Source of the DNA: Bacillota bacterium
GTDB taxonomy: Bacteria > Bacillota > Clostridia > Lachnospirales > Lachnospiraceae
Assembly (NCBI GenBank): GCA_023439505.1
Contig: JAEXNR010000001.1
Location: 1-64,000 of the forward strand
Length of the DNA: 64,000 nt
Direction: 5' to 3'
Shown piece by piece: positions 16,033 to 23,700 of the stretch (within the stretch, counting starts at the first letter, position 1; each line of letters begins with the position of its first letter). The position numbers and the translations under genes are program-made. The notes beneath the pieces are model-generated. The model did no database searches. It was not told where the DNA came from and saw nothing but the letters and a program-made list of their open reading frames with translations.

Positions 16033-17007
16033 CTAAGTCCATATAATCCTGCCGGTCTCCGTGGTATCATAACAGCCCAGAATCTGAAGATCCATTTTAA
16101 ACGAATCCGATGCCAGTACTTCCATTACCTTTTTATATGGCTGTTTATCTGCGTCTGCGAGTCGCATAATCAGATCATAGCATTCAATCTGAAGGGGAAT
16201 AAAATCAATCCCATTTACATTCATTAATCCGGATTCACTGCCGATTCCAAGATCAGCATCACCATGAGAAACCAGACTTGCAACGGCAAGATGGGATTTA
16301 CACTCATGATGATAGCCTTCTATATAATCACCAATCACGCCCATCATCCTGAGTTTTTCGTCCAATAATACTCTCGTTCCGCTCCCTTTTTCCCTGTTAA
16401 CAATGGTGATATCCATACGCTTCAGGTCAGCCCAGCCGGTAATTTTCTTCGGATTATTTTTCTGTACATAAAATCCATGCCGGCGCTTTCCGATCCGAAT
16501 GACCAGTGCCGGAATCCCAGGCATCATTTTCTTTACATAGGATACATTGTATTCATCCAGGTCACCATCCCACAAATGAGCAGTGGCAATATTAACACGT
16601 CCCTGATAAAGTGCATAAATAGCATTATAACTGGTAAGATAGGAGCGATATATCTGCAAAGAGTCTGAATATCCGCCAAGGTGGTTCGCCAGCAGATCCA
16701 GTGAAATATCCTGGCCGCAGATAATAAACTCGTTGCCTCTGATATTATCATCCACCGAATGTATTGGAGTTGGTTTTTTCATTGGTTTTACCGCTGCATT
16801 TCCCGCAGCAGCATAAGGTTTTTGAGAGGATACACTGACATTAGCAGTACCATTTAAGTAAGAGGACACCTCACTTTTTGCTACTCTTACCTGTTTGCCT
16901 ACCTTTGAGGAATTTAGTTCTCCTCTTTTAATTAATTCATAAACTGTATTTCTGGAAATCTTCAGTAACCCGGCAACCTCCTGAGCACTCAGCAGCTCAT
17001 TCTCCAT
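16033..17007 (-). CDS. HTH regulator with periplasmic-binding-protein-like sensor domain
   Basis: A 324-residue one-component regulator. Residues 1-52 form an excisionase/MerR-like helix-turn-helix (LSAQEVAGLLKISRNTVYELIKRGEL). Residues about 85-310 resemble the PBP-like domain PF12727 (LDLLANHLGG..., GSGTRVLLDEKL, HLAVASLVSHGDADLGIGS), found in molybdate-related proteins and fused to MoeA in some species. The domain lacks a signal peptide, so it senses a cytoplasmic ligand. Next to an Fe-only nitrogenase, molybdate or tungstate is the likely ligand, since anf genes are normally shut off by molybdenum; this is inference. Start at 17007 is set by GGAGG eight bases upstream. Confidence 0.8.
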   Translation of the reverse strand: MENELLSAQEVAGLLKISRNTVYELIKRGELNSSKVGKQVRVAKSEVSSYLNGTANVSVSSQKPYAAAGNAAVKPMKKPTPIHSVDDNIRGNEFIICGQDISLDLLANHLGGYSDSLQIYRSYLTSYNAIYALYQGRVNIATAHLWDGDLDEYNVSYVKKMMPGIPALVIRIGKRRHGFYVQKNNPKKITGWADLKRMDITIVNREKGSGTRVLLDEKLRMMGVIGDYIEGYHHECKSHLAVASLVSHGDADLGIGSESGLMNVNGIDFIPLQIECYDLIMRLADADKQPYKKVMEVLASDSFKMDLQILGCYDTTETGRIIWT

Positions 17008-17105
17008 TAGACGATCCTCCATTAAATTGAAGCACATTCAATCTATCTTCATTCACTTTATTATTTTCTGATAATTACATTCATTGACTAATAATTATAA
17101 TATGT

Positions 17106-17124
17106 TGTAATTCTTATCATTATC
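17106..17124 (-). promoter_or_regulatory. Fur-like box upstream of the anf regulator
   Basis: The minus-strand 19-mer starting GATAATGATAAG matches the classical Fur consensus (GATAATGATAATCATTATC) at 15 of 19 positions by eye. It lies about 100 bases upstream of the regulator start. AT-rich surroundings mean chance similarity is possible. The 17008-17223 gap holds nothing else I can support. Confidence 0.4.
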
Positions 17125-17223
17125 ATTTGTTTATCTCCGTCGTATTGATATTATCATGTTTTGCGAATGATGACAAGATGATTTGTCGAAATCATATTTG
17201 CGTCCTTGAATGAGGCGTGAAAG

Positions 17224-18411
17224 TTACTGTTTCTTCTCTGTCAGGTAATATAAAAACGCCAGAATCGGCAAAACAACTCCAATGACGGAAGCCCAATTCC
17301 AGCTTCCCTGAGCATAAGCCCATCCGCCCAGGGATGATCCTATGGCTCCGCCTCCAAAAAACACTGCCATAAATACGCCATTGACTCTTCCACGGATTTC
17401 ATCCCCTAACCCGTAAATTGCCTGTTGACCAAGGACCAGATTGCCTGATACGGACATATCAAGCAGAATGGCTGCAAGACAAAATATCAAAAGTGATAGG
17501 AATTTATTACCCGGCTGCAGATGCGTAAATACAAAGGAGAATGACGCGAGAAGAAGTGCAAAACCTGTAAGTCTCCCTGACCATCCGCGGTCTGCAAGCT
17601 TTCCGGCAATGGGGGCGGCAATTGCTCCGGCGACACCTGCTAATCCAAATAAAGCAATTCCCTGTTGATCTAGTTGAAAGTGCTCGGACAGCCATAAAGG
17701 AACCACCGTCCAGAACAAACTAAAGCTTCCAAAAAGTGCTGCCTGATACAAAGCTCTTCGCCGTAAAACCTGTGTATATCTAAAATGATACCACAAAGAT
17801 TTTAATATATCGGGATAGCGATCCTTTGGTACCGGCTTTCTCTTTGGCAGTTTGAAATATAACAGCATAAAGAGAAGCATCATAATCCCTGCAGAAACTA
17901 TAAAAACCAGTTGCCAATTCCACAGACTTGTAATCAGGCTGGCCACCGGTCTGGCTAACATGATACCCAGTAACAAGCCGCTCATTATTTTCCCTACTAT
18001 CGCGCCCCTTTGTTCCGGTATCGCCAGGTGCGCGGCAAAAGGTACGATGATTTGTGCTGCGACAGATCCTAATCCGATCAGTGCCGCAGCTATAAAATAA
18101 ACAGAAGCATTTCGTGCCATAGATGCAGTAACTAATCCCAATATAACAATGATCAGGATCGCATGAATCAATCGTTTGTTTTCCAGCAGATCACTTAACG
18201 GTACCAAAAACAATAGTCCTATGGCATACCCCAGCTGGGTAATGGTTACAATGAATCCCGATGCACTTTGCGATATGTTGGTTGCCGCACTGATTGGTCC
18301 AACCAGCGGCTGCGCATAATAAAGATTGGCGACAATCAAACCACAGGCAGCTGCCATGAGAAGCATCAGTCCTCCCGAGATATTATTTTCTTTGTTTCTT
18401 TCATATTTCAT
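17224..18411 (-). CDS. Major facilitator superfamily exporter
   Basis: A 395-residue, 12-helix MFS protein, probably a drug/metabolite proton antiporter of the DHA1 type. Seen: an N-terminal GLIVANLYYAQPLVGPI helix, the MFS motif region VPLSDLLENKRLI between helices 2 and 3, and a second-half repeat GKLADRGWSGR. It is divergent from a TetR regulator, and its promoter is overlaid by that regulator's apparent operator, the classic layout of substrate-inducible efflux. The substrate is unknown. Confidence 0.85.
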   Translation of the reverse strand: MKYERNKENNISGGLMLLMAAACGLIVANLYYAQPLVGPISAATNISQSASGFIVTITQLGYAIGLLFLVPLSDLLENKRLIHAILIIVILGLVTASMARNASVYFIAAALIGLGSVAAQIIVPFAAHLAIPEQRGAIVGKIMSGLLLGIMLARPVASLITSLWNWQLVFIVSAGIMMLLFMLLYFKLPKRKPVPKDRYPDILKSLWYHFRYTQVLRRRALYQAALFGSFSLFWTVVPLWLSEHFQLDQQGIALFGLAGVAGAIAAPIAGKLADRGWSGRLTGFALLLASFSFVFTHLQPGNKFLSLLIFCLAAILLDMSVSGNLVLGQQAIYGLGDEIRGRVNGVFMAVFFGGGAIGSSLGGWAYAQGSWNWASVIGVVLPILAFLYYLTEKKQ

Positions 18412-18499
18412 TCCATATCCTCCTCACTTTTCGTATAACGATGTTAAACTTTTTGATATTTCATTTGCCAAAACTATTTGGCATTACATTTTTTATTTC

Positions 18500-18552
18500 T
18501 AAACGCATCGTTTACTTTCTAATATAATAAACGCAACGTTTACATTTGTCAA
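18500..18552 (-). promoter_or_regulatory. MFS promoter with two TetR-type operators
   Basis: Minus strand: TTGACA (18552-18547), 17-bp spacer, TATTAT (18529-18524). A 15-bp operator TAAACGcaaCGTTTA (18528-18542) occupies the spacer. A second copy, TAAACGcatCGTTTA (18500-18514), lies just past the predicted start, 28 bp centre to centre. A TATAAT at 18579-18584 on the plus strand is a candidate -10 for the divergent tetR. Confidence 0.75.
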
Positions 18553-18678
18553 TGCTTTTCTTTCACAAAAAAATAATGTATAATAAAGGTAATATATGAT
18601 CCTTTCAACCATAAAAAAATCAGACATGTTTCATGTCCGGATAATTTGAACAAGTTGTATCAGAATCAGGAGAAGCTT

Positions 18679-19281
18679 ATGAATAAAAAAATCGGACGTC
18701 CCCGCAGCGAATCTACGAAACATGCGATTCTTGCTGCTTCTTACGAACTTTTGCTGGAACAGGGCTTTCAGTCGATAACAATTGAAGGAATAGCTGATAG
18801 AGCCGGTGTGAGCAAAACTACCATATATAAATGGTGGCCCAATAAAGCGGCGGTTGTTCTGGATGGGTATTTTAGCGCAACGCAGAGTATGGTACAGATA
18901 CCTGATACCGGATCTGTTAAAGAGGATTTATTCCTGCAGGTTCATCAATTGGCTACCTTTATCATGAGTCCAAAGGGAAAAGTAATCGCAGATCTTATCG
19001 CAGAAGGACAATTTGACGATAATGTTGCCGCAGAATATCGTAATCGTTATTTTCACCCCCGCCGCCTTATCTCCAGATCTCTGTTAGAACGGGGAATCAA
19101 GCGAGGAGAATTAAACAAAGATCTGGACATTGAACGCAGTATCGACCTCATCTTTGCGCCTTTGTTTTATCGTTTATTAATTACAGGTGATCCCATTGAT
19201 GATGATTATATCAGAGGTCTTATCTCCTATCTTCTACCCGGTCTGGGATATACGCCACTGACAACAACGCATAACGTTTAG
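18679..19281 (+). CDS. TetR/AcrR family repressor, divergent from MFS exporter
   Basis: A 200-residue regulator with an N-terminal TetR helix-turn-helix (KHAILAASYELLLEQGFQSITIEGIADRAGVSKTTIYKWWPNKAAVV) and a C-terminal ligand domain of the TetR_C_33-like type (FHPRRLISRSLLERGIKRGELNKDLDIERSIDLIFAPLFYR). A TTG at 18646 in the same frame has no ribosome site; ATG 18679 follows CAGGAGAAG. It most likely represses the divergent exporter gene through the paired TAAACG-N3-CGTTTA sites. Confidence 0.88.
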   Translation: MNKKIGRPRSESTKHAILAASYELLLEQGFQSITIEGIADRAGVSKTTIYKWWPNKAAVVLDGYFSATQSMVQIPDTGSVKEDLFLQVHQLATFIMSPKGKVIADLIAEGQFDDNVAAEYRNRYFHPRRLISRSLLERGIKRGELNKDLDIERSIDLIFAPLFYRLLITGDPIDDDYIRGLISYLLPGLGYTPLTTTHNV

Positions 19282-19359
19282 ACCAAGCATTAAATTGACT
19301 GTTCCACTCCTCCTTTGCTTCATTGTTGGTGAAATATTACTATTTCGGTATAAAATTCC

Positions 19360-19409
19360 TTGACGTTCATCTCAAATTGTAATACAATAGGAATTGAATG
19401 AACGGTTCA
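19360..19409 (+). promoter_or_regulatory. Promoter and palindromic operator of the second tetR
   Basis: TTGACG (19360-19365), 17-bp spacer, TACAAT (19383-19388), then the palindrome TGAACGGTTCA (19399-19409) just after the predicted start point. The same 11-mer recurs at 20135-20145, in front of the next gene, so the TetR probably represses both itself and that gene. Confidence 0.75.
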
Positions 19410-19426
19410 GTAAAGGAGGAGGCGTA

Positions 19427-20089
19427 ATGGAAAATAGAATGAATTTAATATACGATGCAGCCAGTCATTTATTTATTAACAAGGGTTATGCACGAACACA
19501 GATGAAGGATATCGCAAAGGAAATCGGCTTATCAACCGGCATGCTCTATATTTACTTTACAGGCAAAAGAGATATCCTGAGTTTTCTTCTCAAAGGAACC
19601 ATAGAGCCGGCTTTTATTACACAGGAATTTGAATTACCCGTTCGTTCTGAATTATTTGATTCTTTGGATCATGATATTATGAAGGCCTTCGAAGAGAATA
19701 CGCAAGCATTTTCTTCGCATCTTGATGATATTACCACCTATCCTTTGGACCAAATGTTATCAGACGCATTTGACGTCATTGCAAAATATGGCGTCGGCTG
19801 CTTACTGATTGAAAAAAATCCGGACGATTTAAAAAAACTGATCAGTTATTATAAGGAATACCGCCAAAAGTTTTATCATCAGGTGCTATCCTATATCACC
19901 CAATACATGCAAAGGGGTACCTTCCGTCAGGTGGAGTATCCACAGTATGTTACACGCTTAATCATTGAGACCTTATCCTGGTGGGGCATGCATATCACAA
20001 ATGATGCTTTTGAAACACAAAAAAATATTTCCGCACAAACAGCCAAAAACATATGTATGGATAATCTGCTTCACGCTTACAAAGGATAA
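19427..20089 (+). CDS. TetR/AcrR family regulator, autoregulated
   Basis: A 220-residue protein with an N-terminal TetR DNA-binding domain (MNLIYDAASHLFINKGYARTQMKDIAKEIGLSTGMLYIYFTGKRDIL) and a helical ligand domain with no close family recognised. ATG 19427 follows AAAGGAGGAGGCG; an in-frame ATG at 19394 overlaps the operator and has no ribosome site. It is followed by a terminator and then by a gene with the same operator, so it likely controls the DUF4097 lipoprotein/TVP38 pair. Confidence 0.87.
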   Translation: MENRMNLIYDAASHLFINKGYARTQMKDIAKEIGLSTGMLYIYFTGKRDILSFLLKGTIEPAFITQEFELPVRSELFDSLDHDIMKAFEENTQAFSSHLDDITTYPLDQMLSDAFDVIAKYGVGCLLIEKNPDDLKKLISYYKEYRQKFYHQVLSYITQYMQRGTFRQVEYPQYVTRLIIETLSWWGMHITNDAFETQKNISAQTAKNICMDNLLHAYKG

Positions 20090-20117
20090 TTTTTACGGAG
20101 CATTCGCTCCGTAAAAA
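20090..20117 (+). terminator. Intrinsic terminator after the second tetR
   Basis: Arms TTTTTACGGAGC (20090-20101) and GCTCCGTAAAAA (20106-20117) with a 4-base loop directly follow the tetR stop. The T-rich/A-rich base means it is efficient at least as a strong hairpin; it separates tetR from the lipoprotein gene. Confidence 0.75.
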
Positions 20118-20134
20118 AATAATTATTTATTAAA

Positions 20135-20145
20135 TGAACGGTTCA
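20135..20145 (+). promoter_or_regulatory. Second copy of the TGAACGGTTCA operator
   Basis: The identical 11-bp palindrome lies 20 bases upstream of the DUF4097 lipoprotein ATG, with the same preceding AA-ATGA context as the copy in front of tetR. It implies a two-target regulon for this TetR. Confidence 0.7.
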
Positions 20146-20164
20146 ATCAGAAGGGAGAATATTT

Positions 20165-21073
20165 ATGAAACGAAAACTTATTTCATTCAACTGTGCGTTT
20201 TTTTTACTCTTCGGAATGTTAACAGGATGCACAGAAGTTACTGCGACCTCGCTTGTCAACACGCTTACCTTCGATACAGGAGATTTCGCCAGCCTTCGGC
20301 TTGATTATGACGCCGATGATATCATTGTTCTGGAGAGTGCTGATCATAACGTGATGGTAAAAGAATACATGAACGTTAATAAAAAGAGCTATTATGCCAA
20401 AACTTTCATGCAAAATGGTGAACTCTTGATTACAGAAGGGAACAGACCAAGACGTTCCAATTTTAAATCATACATTGAAGTTTACATTCCTAAGAACTAT
20501 ACAGACGACCTGTCCCTGCATTCTACCAGCGGAACTGTTACTTCAAAAATTCCGCTGAATTTATCAGGTATTTTTCGTATTGATACAACCAGCGGTATGG
20601 TGGAAGTGTCAAATACAAAAGCATCTACTGTAAAAGCTGTCAGTACAAATGGAATGATCACTATTGAAAATATGAATGCAAAGGAAGTTAACATCCAAAC
20701 TACCAACGCCAAAACTTCCATGAAACAGATAACCGGAACCATCAGCTATCAATCAAAGGGTGGTACACTAACCGCCACTGATCTTTATGGTTCTGGTTCC
20801 TTCCATGCCTCCGGGAATGGTTCCATTGATATCACCTTTGCTGATGTGAGCAGTGACATTTTAGCATACGCTAAGAATGGAACGCTTAAGGTGACGCTTC
20901 CGGGCCAGCTTAATTTCAAGTTTTCAGCAGTAACTAAAAATGGCTCTATTGATACCTCCTTCCCAGACCAGCTTGTAATTACAGATGATACCGCCGCCGG
21001 GGACGTTGGCGCTTCTGCTGATATTACCGTAGAACTGGAGACCAGGAATGGAGATATTAAAGTATTCAGGTGA
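20165..21073 (+). CDS. DUF4097-family lipoprotein (beta-helix/polymer adhesin-like)
   Basis: A 302-residue exported lipoprotein: basic start, hydrophobic stretch and lipobox LLTGC... giving a Cys near residue 21. The rest consists of repeated short strands with SGT/SGM/NGM/NGS turns (for example LHSTSGTV, IDTTSGMVEV, VSTNGMITI, AKNGTLKV), the pattern of DUF4097/putative adhesin domains (PF13349), which fold as beta-helices. Such proteins often accompany envelope stress systems. AAGGGAG precedes the ATG. The stop overlaps the ribosome site of the next gene, so they form an operon. Confidence 0.8.
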   Translation: MKRKLISFNCAFFLLFGMLTGCTEVTATSLVNTLTFDTGDFASLRLDYDADDIIVLESADHNVMVKEYMNVNKKSYYAKTFMQNGELLITEGNRPRRSNFKSYIEVYIPKNYTDDLSLHSTSGTVTSKIPLNLSGIFRIDTTSGMVEVSNTKASTVKAVSTNGMITIENMNAKEVNIQTTNAKTSMKQITGTISYQSKGGTLTATDLYGSGSFHASGNGSIDITFADVSSDILAYAKNGTLKVTLPGQLNFKFSAVTKNGSIDTSFPDQLVITDDTAAGDVGASADITVELETRNGDIKVFR

Positions 21074-21077
21074 AGGA

Positions 21078-21782
21078 ATGAAACATACTGATAAACCAAC
21101 TGTAAAATTAATCCTTCTTATTACTTTTTTTATTGCTCTGATGATTGCCTTGAACCTGATTTTTCTTCCCTTGATTCATCTCATATCAGAGCAGGAAACC
21201 CAGAAGAAATTTAAAGTATGGATCACTTCTATCGGTGTGAGAGGCTGGCTTCTTGTCCTCTTCCTTCAGATCGCCCAGATTGTGATTGCCTTTATACCCG
21301 GTGAACCCATCGAAATTTTGGCCGGAATACTGTATGGTGGTTTTGGCGGTCTATTTCTTTGCATGTTTGGGTGTGTGACTGCTTCTTTCAGTGTTTTTAT
21401 GTTTTCGAAAAGAATTGGCACCCCTCTTGCAGCAAGACTTTTTAAAAAGAATCAACTTGATAAATTTGCATTTCTTAAAGATGCGAAGAAACTGGAAACC
21501 ATTGTGTTTATCCTGTTTTTAATTCCCGGCACTCCAAAGGATATGCTAACCTATATCGTCGGAACCAGTCCCATGAGGACAACACACTTTTTAGTTCTAT
21601 CTAGCTTTGCACGCATTCCCTCCGTCATTTCCTCCACCTTCATCGGCTCTACCTTAAGGCAGGGTGAGTGGGAAATAACTATAGTAATTTTTGCATTCAC
21701 CGCTGTTTTAGGGATTACGGGAATAACATATCAGGAAAAATTCATTAAATTCTGCAAAAATAGATCATTTTTTCTTTTATGA
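21078..21782 (+). CDS. TVP38/TMEM64 (DedA-like) membrane protein
   Basis: A 234-residue integral membrane protein of the VTT/SNARE-associated family (PF09335). Seen: the first transmembrane helix, IAQIVIAFIPGEPIEILAGILYGGFGGL (a re-entrant G-rich motif typical of the family) and FILFLIPGTPKDMLTYIVG. Relatives act in lipid scrambling or envelope homeostasis. ATG 21078 follows AGGTGAAGG that overlaps the previous stop codon. Co-transcribed with the lipoprotein gene and probably under the TetR. Confidence 0.86.
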   Translation: MKHTDKPTVKLILLITFFIALMIALNLIFLPLIHLISEQETQKKFKVWITSIGVRGWLLVLFLQIAQIVIAFIPGEPIEILAGILYGGFGGLFLCMFGCVTASFSVFMFSKRIGTPLAARLFKKNQLDKFAFLKDAKKLETIVFILFLIPGTPKDMLTYIVGTSPMRTTHFLVLSSFARIPSVISSTFIGSTLRQGEWEITIVIFAFTAVLGITGITYQEKFIKFCKNRSFFLL

Positions 21783-21787
21783 TAACG

Positions 21788-21849
21788 AAAAGCAATTGTC
21801 AACTCTTATACTTCGTCTAGTTGACAATTGCTTTTTCTTTCGATATACT
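21788..21849 (+). promoter_or_regulatory. BirA-type operator overlapping the bioB promoter
   Basis: A 17-bp perfect inverted repeat (21788-21804 and 21819-21835) with a 14-base spacer has half-sites ATTGTCAAC/GTTGACAAT, the architecture of BirA biotin operators. The right half contains TTGACA (21821-21826), which with TATACT (21844-21849) and a 17-bp spacer forms a near-consensus promoter. The stem followed by T-rich sequence may also end the upstream TVP38 transcript. Confidence 0.8.
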
Positions 21850-21876
21850 ATCCTTATTTACAAAGGAGACAAACTC

Positions 21877-22836
21877 ATGCTTACTCAATTAATAAATAAA
21901 ATTCTATCCGGGGGTGCTATTTCCCGTGAAGAAGCACTTACCCTGCCAAATGAGAATCTGGACGATTTGTGTCAGGCAGCCAACAATCTGCGAATTCATT
22001 TCTGCAAAAATGGCTTTGATATTTGCACAATCATTAACGGAAAAAGCGGACACTGCACAGAAAACTGCAGATACTGCGCCCAATCTTCCCACTTTTCTTC
22101 CCAATCACCAGAATATACCTTGCTGAGTAAGGAAGAGATGATAAGAGAAGCTGTCTATAACTACACGAAGGGTATCCTGCGTTTCAGTGTCGTTACTTCC
22201 GGCAGGAACTTGTCGGATGCCGAGGTTGATGATATGTGTGAAACTTACCGGGCCATTGCCAAAAGCTGCCCCATATCACTTTGTGCCTCTCATGGTCTTT
22301 TAACACCGGAGCAGTTTGTTAAACTAAAGCATGCCGGTGTAAATAGATATCATAATAATTTGGAGACTTCAAGAAATTATTTTCCCTCCATCTGTACCAC
22401 CCACACCTATGATGAGAAAATAGCGGCTATTACCGCCGCATTGAGTGCCGGTCTTACCGTTTGCAGCGGCGGTATCATGGGGCTGGGAGAAACTATGGAG
22501 GATCGAATTGATATGGCCCTGGAACTGAGACAATTAGGCATCAAATCCATTCCCATCAATATTCTTAATCCTATCAAGGGCACTCCCCTTGAAGCTCAAA
22601 AGCCACTGACAGATGATGAAGTCCGACAAATCATAGCCATGTACCGGTTTCTGCTTCCCGATGCCACCATACGTTTGGCAGGCGGACGCAGTCTTCTTAC
22701 CGACAAGGGACAAATGGTTTTCTGCTCCGGTGCAAATGCTGCCATATCGGGAGATATGCTTACCACCGCCGGCATCTCGATCAAGGATGATCTGGATATG
22801 CTCTCTCAGCTCTCGTTCGATATTAAGCTGTTATAA
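21877..22836 (+). CDS. bioB: Biotin synthase BioB
   Basis: A radical-SAM enzyme that inserts sulfur into dethiobiotin, the last step of biotin synthesis. It has the CX3CX2C motif in SGHCTENCRYCAQSS (near residue 55), and the family segments ICASHGLL-like, HNLETSRNYFPSICTTHTYDEK and RLAGGR. At 319 residues it has usual length. ATG 21877 is set by AAAGGAGAC; an upstream in-frame start at 21796 would run through the operator. Other bio genes are not in the window. Controlled by the overlapping BirA-type operator. Confidence 0.95.
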   Translation: MLTQLINKILSGGAISREEALTLPNENLDDLCQAANNLRIHFCKNGFDICTIINGKSGHCTENCRYCAQSSHFSSQSPEYTLLSKEEMIREAVYNYTKGILRFSVVTSGRNLSDAEVDDMCETYRAIAKSCPISLCASHGLLTPEQFVKLKHAGVNRYHNNLETSRNYFPSICTTHTYDEKIAAITAALSAGLTVCSGGIMGLGETMEDRIDMALELRQLGIKSIPINILNPIKGTPLEAQKPLTDDEVRQIIAMYRFLLPDATIRLAGGRSLLTDKGQMVFCSGANAAISGDMLTTAGISIKDDLDMLSQLSFDIKLL

Positions 22837-22889
22837 GCAGGTATATAATTGATATCCAATCGTTTTGATTTTTAGCATTTTACTTAGGA

Positions 22890-23444
22890 TTAATTTATCA
22901 CGTTTCCAGCCGCATCAAAGAACTGATATTCTCCACCGGCAGTTTCGTCTGGAAATTCAATCATGGTAAGGGATGGATTCCCATCAACTTTTAGCTGGTT
23001 GGCTGTATTATTATCAAAGTTCATGGTGATAAGGGATAATGCGGGATTCGTGCTGATCACAGCCAGATACGGATACTGTTCTTTCTCTTCCTGAAACAAA
23101 TCAACATATGCAACATAGATATCCTGAGCCCTTTTCGTCAGCTTTTCAAATCGATAGGTCTTGATTAATTCCGGCTTTGAGTTATCCTCCTCTTTTATCA
23201 CCGCAATACCTGCTTTGGCGCTCTCTTCCCCAGTCAGTGTAAAACCGGTAATTGTATAATGCTTCAGATTCTGTTCTGTAAAAATTTCAATTTGCTTTGT
23301 CTTATTGTACTGCCTGGAAATGTCCTTTTCGATTAACGTCTTATGGTCAATTTCGGTTTTCCATAAGACTTTCCCGGATAAAAGTGCAACCAGACTGATC
23401 ATAATAACGGCGAAATACATCTGCTTCTGTTTTTTTTGACCCAT
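22890..23444 (-). CDS. Exported or membrane-anchored protein of unknown function
   Basis: A 184-residue protein starting at ATG 23444 (GGAGGC upstream). Residues about 9-28 form one hydrophobic helix, after a KKQK stretch, so it is anchored outside the membrane or secreted. The extracellular part has no motif I recognise; it is rich in beta-strand-like segments such as HYTITGFTLTGEESAKAGIAVI. Neighbours (bioB convergent, a transporter upstream) give no functional hint. Confidence 0.6.
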   Translation of the reverse strand: MGQKKQKQMYFAVIMISLVALLSGKVLWKTEIDHKTLIEKDISRQYNKTKQIEIFTEQNLKHYTITGFTLTGEESAKAGIAVIKEEDNSKPELIKTYRFEKLTKRAQDIYVAYVDLFQEEKEQYPYLAVISTNPALSLITMNFDNNTANQLKVDGNPSLTMIEFPDETAGGEYQFFDAAGNVIN

Positions 23445-23558
23445 TATAACTGCCTCCACAGGAAATTCTAACACAAGATCGGTTGCTCTGTACCAATCCC
23501 AGTTTAACACGAATTACCCTGTAATATCAAACAAAATATGTAACCTAAAAAAACTTAA

Positions 23559-23595
23559 AACCCCTTATTCCTGATATCCTCAAGAATAAGGGGTT
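23559..23595 (-). terminator. Intrinsic terminator of the permease operon
   Basis: Arms AACCCCTTATTC (23559-23570) and GAATAAGGGGTT (23584-23595) form a 12-bp stem downstream of the APC permease gene; on the minus strand the 3' arm is followed by T-rich sequence. Confidence 0.8.
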
Positions 23596-23700
23596 CTTAA
23601 AATAACCTGTGTTTCAATTAAAAATTATAGTTACAAAATCATATAGAGTGACTCTACCTCACTGACAAGCGCTCAGACTTACTTCATATCCGGTTATCAA

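Noticed and set aside
21796..21876. Early in-frame start for bioB
   Set aside because: It would translate through the operator and promoter; ATG 21877 has AAAGGAG and the family N-terminus.
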